The notes under the pieces are model-generated. The model saw only the letters and a list, made by a program, of their open reading frames with translations. It was not told the DNA's origin and ran no database searches. Shown here piece after piece: positions 16,401 through 19,190 of a DNA stretch of 19,190 bases. Within the stretch, counting starts at the first letter, position 1. Every line of letters starts with the position of its first letter. Source of the stretch: Amoebophrya sp. AT5.2 (taxonomy: Eukaryota > Sar > Dinophyceae > Syndiniales > Amoebophryaceae); assembly GCA_005223375.1 (NCBI GenBank), contig RXOD01004686.1, positions 1-19,190 on the forward strand, given 5' to 3'. The translations under genes were made by a program, and so were the position numbers.

Positions 16401-19160
16401 GACGCAGAGAAGCTTGAGGACTTTCGGCTCTTCGTTCTGTACTACGCAGCGACGGCTGACGCCCTGCAAGAGAAGTGGCGCGAAATCTCGCTAGCGCAAC
16501 GGAGTGAGAGCGTGGCGAGGATGCCGGCTCCAGAAGCGAGGATTGTCCTCGAGGAGGAGGAGGAGGAGATTCGGGTTCCTGCGGCGGGAGAAAATGAAAG
16601 TGCCGCTGGAGCTCCGATGTACACCGACATCGAAACGTCGAGAAGCACCAGCTGGCGCGACGTCAATAACAATAGAGCTGACGCTCTAGAAGCCGGAAGT
16701 CCGTGGCCGGCGCACTCCGCGACGGGGGCCGTGCAGGGGAGCGCCGAACCGGCACTGCCGACCCTCCCTGCCGGGACCACTCTAGCAGGAGACCAAACAG
16801 AAGATAGTGCTCTGTCAATGCCGGTACCGACAAGAACAACCGCAGCAGCCATACGCCCGGCTAGTCCGGACCCGCCGCCTTCAAGAAAGAACTCGAAAGG
16901 AAGTGCAGTCGCAGTACCTGCGGCCGCAGGAACAGGAGAGCCTCCTTTACCTTTACGACCGTCGCGCACATCGACTCCAGCACCAGGAGCTCCAGCAGCT
17001 TCCGCTAGTACAGGGGACCGGGACGCGGAGGAGGCCACAAGCGTATCGACCGGCGGCAACAAGAAGATTGAGATCAAAGAGTTTTCGCCGCTCACGAACC
17101 AGATTGTCGAACAGGTGCTCGCGATGCTGCAGGACGTGCGCTCTCCTGCTACTTCATCCGACGTCGGTGCTGCGGAACAAGAACAACCTCCAACACACCC
17201 AGAACTGGAGAGCGTCGAAGACCTGCAGGTAGAGCTGATTCGTGGGGACATACAGGCCTCCTCCGCGAAGTATTTGTCCGCGATCATGCGACACGTGGAC
17301 GACGACCACGACTGGAAGGACGCAATGGTGGCGCACATCATGGGCCCCGACTTCCTCCTCGCCAGCGCTGGCTTCCTAAATCTCAGGAAAGACGCGAGCG
17401 CGCCCGTGGCCGCGGGGGCGGGTGCTGTCCTCGCCGCAGCCGCTGCTGATGTCGGGGAAGAGGAGCGAGGCACGCCGACGAAAACGGAAGGGCGGGACAG
17501 CACAAGTGGTAATGGAAGAAGTGATGCTGGTGCTGATGAAGCAGGGCCACAAGCTGCGACCACAAAGAAACCGAAGAAAGGAAAAGCAAAAGCATCTGCA
17601 GGCGCTGGTGCAGCAGGAGCAAACGCTGGATCATCTTCTCCAGGCAGCGGAGCGACCCCCGGAGCTGCAGCAGCACCAAAAAAATCATCGAATTCCAATT
17701 CCTTTGACCAGCTGTATGGCTCGGTCGTTTCGCTGATCCACAACCTGAGTTCCCACGTTTTTCTGCACAACTACGAGAAGGACGCGACCCAGTACGCGCG
17801 GAAGGACGTGGCGAATTTTTTGAGAACAGGATGCTTGTGGGTGTGGTGGACGCGCATCGTGATCGTGCTGGAGCAGTACGCTCGACAGATATTGCTACGG
17901 TCGTACCCCGAAGTGCCAGATCATGTGCTTCGGGACTACCGTTTGATGGGAATGACGCTGAGCTTTAGCGATCGGATCAGAGGGGGAGAAGTTGTGAACG
18001 AGGAAGCTGCAGCTGAGGAGGCATCGTCTTCTCAACCCCCGGCAGCTGATGTAGTGAAGGGAAAGCGGCCTGAGCGAGTGTTTCAATTTCTCTTTGCGGC
18101 TCCGGACGATCCCGACCACTACGCTAATGGACGAGGCATCAAGGAGATCGTTCCGGCAAAGTCAATCCCAGCTTCATCTTCGACGCCTGTGTCTGCTTCA
18201 TCCCCCTCTGGGAGTGCTGCGAGCACGCTGGCGGGCACAAGCAAGCGGAAAGGGAAGAAAGCCACCAGACTACTCGAGAAGGAGCAGCGGGAAAGCCAAA
18301 CCCAAACGCAAGCGAAAAACGAGCGGCAGCCCCGTACGGCGCTAACCGTGGAAGCCGACGTAGCTTTTCTGATGGGGCTTCTCGAGGGCCAGCTTCGCGA
18401 CGAGCTTCGCGCCATTGTCGCGTCAACACTTCACCGCCACGAGGATGAGTTTCTTTACCAGCAAGCTCCGAAGGCGAAGGCAGACCCGGGTAGCATGGTA
18501 GATCGGCTCACGGAAGCGGTCTACTTTTCGCTCGAGTTCGACGAGGTCGTTGGCGCATTCTTCGAGCAGATCGCGCAAACGAACACCGTTTCAAAGCTGC
18601 TGCATTCCGTCGGGCTGAACTTTGCGCGTGCCCTTTTGAGTTTGTACATTCCGAAGGACGCTCTCGCGAAAAGCTTCTTGGAAACGCGAAGGGCCGTGGC
18701 GAACGTGCAGAGTTCTCAGGGAGATTTGGAAGCAATACCGACCACCGGCGCGAAGGAGCGGCTGATGGGAGTTGGACTTGGGGGTGGAGGCGCCGGGCAG
18801 GGGCAACATGCCGGTTCTGGTACAACAACGTCGTCGAACTCGAACTCGAAGTTGGTCGTACCGGCGACCGCAGCCAACATCGTTGCCTCTGGGGACCGGA
18901 TCGATTTCGCTGTGATGGTGCAACTGATCTCCATGGAAATTGCCGGCGTGGGCACTTCCTTCAGCCTGAACGCCGTCGCGCAGGAGGCTGAAGGCGACCA
19001 GTTGATGGCGGAACCCAACCAGCCGGAGGGGCAAGTGACTAGTTCGAGCTGCCTGTTTCCCGCGGTGGCGCAGTCTATGGCGGGATTCGCGCTGTACCAG
19101 TGGCACCTCTCCTACTTTATAGTGAACTTCGTACAACTGAATCTGCTGAACGACCAATGA
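8..19160 (+). CDS. Giant four-exon gene; insert-rich protein with possible Nap1/HEM (NCKAP1-like) core
   Basis: Proposed join of 8-4498, 4911-7494, 7611-15955 and 16173-19160, giving 6,135 residues and a TGA stop at 19158-19160. Frames two to four open only at GTG and lack an early in-frame ATG (first ATG of frame two at 5268, of frame three about 100 codons in). This fits internal exons. GT-AG introns with matching phase can be placed at every break. Globular, GC3-rich blocks from about 6591 to the stop follow the order expected of the Nap1/HEM family, a helical scaffold subunit of the SCAR/WAVE complex that activates Arp2/3 downstream of Rac. The blocks are separated by A/G/S/P/E/Q-rich inserts. 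The family call comes from remembered patterns and is unverified. Exon 1 could instead be a separate upstream gene. Confidence 0.5.
167..190 (+). repeat. Short near-palindrome
   Basis: AGCC-CTCGCTTA, a central C, then TAAGCGAG-GCT. The arms are complementary over 11 positions with one extra C in the left arm. Confidence 0.6.
1190..1540 (+). other. Prion-like Met/Tyr/Gln/Pro/His-rich segment
   Basis: The encoded stretch begins SYAQQLQQLQSWFAAPYHMM and continues through MYGHQLMPGTHVMHGHGG and PGDPYYYMHATGRYVRYNTQ. It is rich in Tyr, Gln, Met, Gly, His and Pro and has almost no acidic residues. This composition is typical of disordered, phase-separating regions of RNA-granule and cytoskeletal scaffold proteins. 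That is a compositional statement only. Confidence 0.5.
2045..2099 (+). repeat. Inverted repeat with 11-nt perfect arms
   Basis: ACCTGCAGGAC (2059-2069) pairs with GTCCTGCAGGT (2079-2089) around a 9-nt loop. CTGATG (2045-2050) and CATCAG (2094-2099) pair further out. It lies in the exon 1 frame just upstream of a second, larger hairpin. Confidence 0.75.
2141..2193 (+). repeat. Hairpin with 23 paired positions and a 2-nt bulge
   Basis: CCTCTGAGCC (2141-2150) and GGATCCAGCGGCA (2153-2165) pair exactly with TGCCGCTGGATCC (2171-2183) and GGCTCAGAGG (2184-2193). The loop is five bases (GTCAC) and AG at 2151-2152 is the only bulge. The encoded sequence (SQGSSGSHCRWIRLRGRSGC) looks unlike its surroundings. 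Confidence 0.85.
4412..4498 (+). other. Trp/Ser-rich repeat tail at the end of exon 1
   Basis: Seven Trp codons fall within 29 codons, including a near-tandem WADAS repeat (TGGGCGGACGCATC at 4427-4440 and TGGGCAGACGCATC at 4445-4458). The proposed exon 2 starts Thr-Ser-Ser-Trp-Trp-Gly-Gly, so the Trp/Ser pattern continues across the splice. This is one of the better arguments for joining exons 1 and 2. Confidence 0.5.
4499..4910 (+). other. Intron 1 (GTATGA...TTATAG, 412 nt), proposed
   Basis: All frames carry stops here, and no gene-like frame lies in this roughly 400-nt stretch. The donor GTATGA follows Ser codon AGT at phase 0. The acceptor TAG at 4908-4910 coincides with the last stop before the exon 2 frame opens, and exon 2 then starts at phase 0. 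A stronger-looking acceptor after a pyrimidine tract (CTCTTCCTCTTCCAACAG, ending 4882) would run into the in-frame TAG at 4908, so it is not preferred. An AATAAA at 4844-4849 and a 13-nt odd-centred palindrome (GTTGTA-G-TACAAC, 4822-4834) are also present. The alternative reading is a 3' UTR and intergenic gap. Confidence 0.42.
4911..7494 (+). CDS. Exon 2: low-complexity and charged helices, then first Nap1-like blocks
   Basis: The frame is open from 4911 to a TAG at 7566-7568, with the first in-frame ATG only at 5268. It begins with Trp/Gly/Ala-rich sequence. A strongly basic helix follows (KKREQEKARIKRRQQDKINT, about 5187-5300), then a Lys/Met helix near 5550, then an Ala/Glu coiled-coil-like run at 5900-6020 containing three TxAQEA repeats. 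A Lys/Arg run (AKAKRRAKKREREREAKRAG) lies near 6150-6210. From 6591 the sequence becomes globular: AERLAALRQLLIHRR, then GYLQRLEIRRNELL, similar to the N-terminal pattern of Nap1/HEM (L..L....G.L.RLYNIK). At about 6993-7092, DLPLDVFAAMTKKFVCETQ fits the next Nap1 block (helix, KF, ET). The tail after the donor at 7495 is probably intronic. If exon 1 is separate, this gene could start at 5268. Confidence 0.55.
5187..5300 (+). other. Basic single-helix segment
   Basis: The region encodes KKREQEKARIKRRQQDKINT followed by EIAKRKKMNVPFDDMLKQLD. Lys/Arg and Gln/Glu spacing favours a long solvent-exposed helix, and the KRRQQ and KRKK runs could act as a nuclear localisation or RNA/actin-binding patch. 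Function is not assignable. Confidence 0.4.
5937..6004 (+). repeat. Three copies of a 17-nt repeat encoding T(R/K)AQEA
   Basis: Copies are at 5937-5953 and 5967-5983 (ACGAGAGCCCAGGAAGC) and 5988-6004 (ACAAAAGCCCAGGAAGC). They encode a repeated helical TRAQEA/TKAQEA motif in an Ala/Glu-rich coiled-coil-like stretch. The first two copies are identical, suggesting recent local duplication. Confidence 0.75.
6591..7092 (+). other. N-terminal Nap1/HEM-like blocks
   Basis: Two GC3-rich globular patches sit here after more than 1,500 nt of low-complexity coding. The first has AERLAALRQLL ... EMGYLQRLEIRR, comparable to the start of Nap1/HEM proteins (EKL..L....G.L.RLYNIKK). The second, DLPLDVFAAMTKKFVCETQ, is comparable to the following block (L...AV.FI..KFP..ET). 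The first may end near 6740; an insert separates them. Similarity is by eye and weak when each block is taken alone. Confidence 0.35.
7495..7610 (+). other. Intron 2 (GTGAGC...GTCAG, 116 nt), proposed
   Basis: The donor GTGAGC at 7495 leaves one base of a codon. The acceptor AG at 7609-7610 supplies the other two, making Gly and moving from the exon 2 frame to the exon 3 frame. The TAG at 7566-7568 is removed. The acceptor has a poor pyrimidine tract. A GTGAGT also occurs at 7595. An acceptor at 7587 (ATTGCAG) leads to an in-frame TGA from this donor. Confidence 0.4.
7611..15955 (+). CDS. Exon 3: 8.3-kb exon with alternating Nap1-like blocks and low-complexity inserts
   Basis: The frame stays open to a TAG at 16079-16081 but the coding part probably ends at the donor after Lys (15955). 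Globular patches, in order: helical 7850-8185 (ISKEMHSTLMQLYSELADL); 8660-8823 (WFTAEDYVETAEDVALYQGL); 9026-9165 (RLKVLLPEYEHWSVGVKDVF); coiled coil 9292-9455; helical 9855-10230; 10657-10962 (GGDDFVAFLFEFVLHPRVY); 11093-11236 (HSFIRAKLELFLNFF); 11437-11615 (NAPGVVGRGGLLLFATIARN); coiled coil to about 12100; 12284-12650 (VVPFLDEVHLQKRKRQAQEI); 13204-13410; 13740-13880; 14165-14720; 15161-15380; 15716-15955. Inserts between them are Ala/Gly/Ser/Pro/Glu-rich. Several patches match Nap1/HEM landmarks in the right order. I see no enzyme motif, transmembrane span or signal peptide. Confidence 0.6.
7850..9170 (+). other. Exon 3 N-terminal helical blocks
   Basis: The first patch, IxKE...L..LY..LADL...I followed by NFADELKLRLEFF, fits the early Nap1 block that runs KE...L..LALYYF.FVDV.EF....ELL. 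Patch two (EDYVETAEDVALYQGLLEV) and patch three (LKVLLPEYEHWSVGVKDVFM) would correspond to the NYLDLI...L..LL and L...I.DYE.PLK...EEF landmarks. A Glu/Ser/Gly-rich insert separates patches one and two, and a Lys/Asn/Glu-rich one separates two and three. Confidence 0.3.
10657..11615 (+). other. Central blocks, best Nap1/HEM resemblance
   Basis: Patches here are DDFVAFLFEFVLHPRVYRLD, then ITCSHEAFYEEFEELKRSAW, then KQEHQAVWAQAARHSFIRAK followed by LELFLNFF, then NAPGVVGRGGLLLFATIARN. They parallel, in order, the Nap1 landmarks EKWI.FGF.L.HG.L, the LF.DEVF.IH helix, the H.ERR.FLR..LKEL helix and the PGLLGPK.L..F.ALS.AR motif. Inserts break the third and fourth patches. Order and spacing are what persuade; residue identity is low. 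Confidence 0.42.
11600..11650 (+). repeat. Tandem repeat encoding (K)LAEEE
   Basis: Two 18-nt units differing only at the first base (CTAGCCGAGGAGGAAAAA at 11615-11632, TTAGCCGAGGAGGAAAAA at 11633-11650) follow a degenerate 15-nt unit at 11600-11614. They lengthen a Glu/Lys-rich helix that leads into the coiled coil. Confidence 0.8.
11651..12110 (+). other. Coiled-coil segment
   Basis: Heptad-like spacing of Leu/Val/Met is visible through VLQELQHRNDQLKKENKELH, with EKRKS after it. A second run follows near 11930-12080 (SLLDATQSVIEQAHHAAMEQ and LKVQQVQDKLLHDVQAQL). A long coiled coil at this place is not part of the usual Nap1/HEM fold, so it would be a lineage-specific insertion able to mediate self-association or partner binding. 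Confidence 0.5.
12284..12650 (+). other. Globular block with FLDE-containing helix
   Basis: RTIADNNRFWLPSRFGFYKT opens a well-ordered looking patch with high GC3. SALDLNTLHGIVVPFLDEVH then resembles the Nap1 landmark SL..CN.FLDE.A..A...I. Between them lies a charged helical stretch of about the length expected in the family. The preceding 12100-12280 and following 12650-13200 are low-complexity inserts. Confidence 0.33.
13040..13100 (+). repeat. Duplicated RKGSK(E/D)S motif
   Basis: Two 22-nt copies, 13040-13061 and 13079-13100, encode RKGSKES and RKGSKDS. They differ at four bases, all at third codon positions, giving only a Glu/Asp change. Arg-Lys-Gly-Ser fits a basophilic kinase consensus. 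A related SRKNSKGS occurs in exon 4 near 16880. Confidence 0.7.
14165..14720 (+). other. Globular blocks before the hairpin-bearing insert
   Basis: RERDTLRKFLRDNDSGELRE precedes VLDFGKFSLDVQRMLEWKGA and LMILLDESGKKFHDVFKMIA, then a second patch QRFRELYIDVLQVYSLRRQR. The last resembles the Nap1 landmark SLY..W....LLRQ.S. The preceding helix could match the R.YM.VLQ.IE......ITRVFNN block. A low-complexity segment separates the two patches at about 14440-14590. Confidence 0.35.
14721..15160 (+). other. Low-complexity insert with poly-Ala run and open +1 frame
   Basis: The main frame reads a nine-Ala run followed by Arg/Ser/Pro/Glu-rich sequence. From 14786 its first 33 codons have only two G/C third positions. 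The +1 frame is open from 14787 to a TAG at 15057-15059 and gives VEKQIIEEYQMQDLLSVEVV and later VEGQIAHFPAHLYSRRLVV, which look globular. The insert ends in a strong inverted repeat. It could be a tolerated disordered insert, a dual-coding segment, or sequence removed by unusual splicing. Confidence 0.45.
15082..15163 (+). repeat. Large inverted repeat (hairpin), 34-nt arms
   Basis: The inner 19-nt arms are perfect: TGGCAGGAAGGCATCAGCC (15097-15115) and its exact reverse complement (15130-15148), around a 14-nt loop. Extending outward to 15082 and 15163 keeps 30 of 34 positions paired. Stop-free in the main frame, it encodes Ala/Ser/Gly-rich sequence. Its right end falls exactly at the Gly codon that begins GRLFRSKRRIFEF. 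Perfect long arms suggest a recent insertion, such as a miniature inverted-repeat or introner-like element. Confidence 0.8.
15161..15380 (+). other. Globular block after the hairpin
   Basis: GRLFRSKRRIFEF then RPEPDNMRELHLFARKYRGS and LELTTFLSLKRTLDL. This resembles the Nap1 landmark G.I.YSP.RK.FV followed by the S.MR.L..L.GPYG..FL helix. GC3 rises abruptly here relative to the preceding insert, supporting the main frame as coding downstream of the hairpin. Confidence 0.4.
15956..16172 (+). other. Intron 3 (GTGAGT...TTTTCAG, 217 nt)
   Basis: This is the best-supported intron. The consensus donor GTGAGT follows a Lys codon at phase 0. The acceptor ATGATTTTCAG opens the exon 4 frame at phase 0 in Ala-Pro-Ala-Glu-His. 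The 3' half is clearly AT-rich against its surroundings and removes the TAG at 16079-16081. It contains a perfect 12-nt palindrome (ATTTTGCAAAAT, 16122-16133) and an AATAAA (16131-16136). A gene end at the TAG is less likely because the exon 4 frame has no start codon of its own and is open right up to the acceptor. Confidence 0.8.
16173..19160 (+). CDS. Exon 4: C-terminal exon with Nap1-like helical end
   Basis: It begins APAEHALANEIAHVVTAEA and encodes 995 residues to TGA. The early globular patch (16173-16500, including QSLNYIYEGFATVA and FRLFVLYYAATADALQEKW) is followed by a Ser/Pro/Thr/Ala insert to about 17080. Next comes a helical patch (17082-17400), the Ala/Gly/Lys insert at 17505-17705, and FDQLYGSVVSLIHNLSSHVF with LWVWWTRIVIVLEQYARQIL (17703-17985). 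After another insert, VEADVAFLMGLLEGQL, then TVSKLLHSVGLNFARALLSL and KSFLETRRAVA (18342-18715). The end is DRIDFAVMVQLISMEIAGVG and LFPAVAQSMAGFALYQWHLS. The last blocks resemble the Nap1 C-terminus (NNIHCLAKAI..I..ALF, KEFL..AS, then FP....R.AY). No membrane anchor is evident. Confidence 0.65.
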   Translation, partial: APAEHALANEIAHVVTAEATSTGDVQSTFHFIARNNLHSLHDKQLFTTHHTPAAFQSLNYIYEGFATVATPEAPAKDAEKLEDFRLFVLYYAATADALQEKWREISLAQRSESVARMPAPEARIVLEEEEEEIRVPAAGENESAAGAPMYTDIETSRSTSWRDVNNNRADALEAGSPWPAHSATGAVQGSAEPALPTLPAGTTLAGDQTEDSALSMPVPTRTTAAAIRPASPDPPPSRKNSKGSAVAVPAAAGTGEPPLPLRPSRTSTPAPGAPAASASTGDRDAEEATSVSTGGNKKIEIKEFSPLTNQIVEQVLAMLQDVRSPATSSDVGAAEQEQPPTHPELESVEDLQVELIRGDIQASSAKYLSAIMRHVDDDHDWKDAMVAHIMGPDFLLASAGFLNLRKDASAPVAAGAGAVLAAAAADVGEEERGTPTKTEGRDSTSGNGRSDAGADEAGPQAATTKKPKKGKAKASAGAGAAGANAGSSSPGSGATPGAAAAPKKSSNSNSFDQLYGSVVSLIHNLSSHVFLHNYEKDATQYARKDVANFLRTGCLWVWWTRIVIVLEQYARQILLRSYPEVPDHVLRDYRLMGMTLSFSDRIRGGEVVNEEAAAEEASSSQPPAADVVKGKRPERVFQFLFAAPDDPDHYANGRGIKEIVPAKSIPASSSTPVSASSPSGSAASTLAGTSKRKGKKATRLLEKEQRESQTQTQAKNERQPRTALTVEADVAFLMGLLEGQLRDELRAIVASTLHRHEDEFLYQQAPKAKADPGSMVDRLTEAVYFSLEFDEVVGAFFEQIAQTNTVSKLLHSVGLNFARALLSLYIPKDALAKSFLETRRAVANVQSSQGDLEAIPTTGAKERLMGVGLGGGGAGQGQHAGSGTTTSSNSNSKLVVPATAANIVASGDRIDFAVMVQLISMEIAGVGTSFSLNAVAQEAEGDQLMAEPNQPEGQVTSSSCLFPAVAQSMAGFALYQWHLSYFIVNFVQLNLLNDQ
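16551..16568 (+). repeat. (GAG)6 microsatellite encoding six Glu
   Basis: Six uninterrupted GAG triplets follow CCTC, within the Glu-rich start of the first exon 4 insert. It is a likely length-variable site. Confidence 0.9.
17505..17705 (+). other. Ala/Gly/Ser/Lys insert with A/T-ending codons
   Basis: Sixty-seven codons from SGNGRSDAGADEAG to NSNSF use G/C at the third position only 16 times (24%). The next 78 codons (FDQLYGS side, from 17706) use G/C 59 times (76%). The +1 frame across the insert is open from 17422 to 17736 and gives a Gln/Glu/Leu-rich coiled-coil-like sequence. The frame is kept on both sides, so I read it as a translated disordered insert. Confidence 0.6.
17703..19157 (+). 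other. C-terminal Nap1/HEM-like helical blocks
   Basis: Four GC3-rich patches lie in the order expected of the family C-terminus. TGCLWVWWTRIVIVLEQYAR fits the I.GV.L.FR.L..EALRDVL helix. LTEAVYFSLEFDEVVGAFFE and TNTVSKLLHSVGLNFARALL fit the VSLP.L........EG..NNIHCLAKAI..I..AL stretch. KSFLETRRAVANVQ fits KEFL..AS..LL. LFPAVAQSMAGFALYQWHLS fits the final FP.VLLR.AYH..Y. The insert near 18000-18340 is Ser/Pro/Lys-rich. Confidence 0.42.
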
Positions 19161-19190
19161 CACATCTGAGCTTGTCCGCCAACTCAAATG
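19161..19190 (+). other. Short 3' flank
   Basis: Only 30 nt follow the TGA. I see no polyadenylation signal or further gene in it. Confidence 0.6.

Noticed and set aside
16442..17770. Long minus-strand open frame (442 codons)
   Set aside because: It is Ser/Ala/Pro/Phe-rich, mirrors the Ala/Gly/Ser-rich plus-strand codons, and crosses both insert and globular blocks of a well-supported exon. Treated as a shadow.
1..19190. tRNA, rRNA, CRISPR, transposase or phage genes
   Set aside because: None seen on either strand.

Overview
The window looks like nuclear DNA of a single-celled eukaryote, not prokaryotic DNA. Four very long plus-strand open frames follow one another. Frames two to four open only at GTG and have no in-frame ATG near their start. 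I see no Shine-Dalgarno sites, operons or RNA genes. GT-AG introns can be placed at all three breaks, and each restores the frame. Long A/G/S/P/Q/E-rich inserts between short globular blocks are typical of alveolate (apicomplexan or dinoflagellate type) proteins, but the lineage is an inference and is not proven.

My model is one giant gene filling the window: exon 1 at 8-4498, exon 2 at 4911-7494, exon 3 at 7611-15955 and exon 4 at 16173-19160, ending in TGA. The spliced frame is 18,408 nt, or 6,135 residues counted from the ATG at 8. The 5' end may lie outside the window. The exon 3/4 junction is well supported, while junctions 1/2 and 2/3 are plausible. A split into two genes around 4500-4900 cannot be excluded.

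Layout: exon 1 is almost wholly low-complexity, with a Met/Tyr/Gln/Pro-rich prion-like stretch and a Trp-rich end. Exon 2 is low-complexity with basic and Ala-rich helical runs; its last third holds the first globular blocks. Exon 3 alternates globular blocks with inserts and contains coiled coils. Exon 4 carries an insert-rich half followed by the C-terminal helical blocks.

Read in order, the globular blocks resemble the Nap1/HEM/NCKAP1 family, the subunit of the SCAR/WAVE complex that controls Arp2/3-driven actin assembly. The match rests on remembered family patterns, is far diverged, and needs a profile search. If correct, this is a Nap1-like protein inflated to about five times the family's usual length of 1,100-1,400 residues.

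Three features deserve attention beyond the gene model. Codon use switches sharply between globular blocks (about 76% G/C at third positions in one sample) and adjacent inserts (about 24%). Inside several inserts the +1 frame is open and looks more like a normal protein than the main frame. Strong inverted repeats that could form hairpins lie inside the open frames, one of them abutting a conserved-looking motif.
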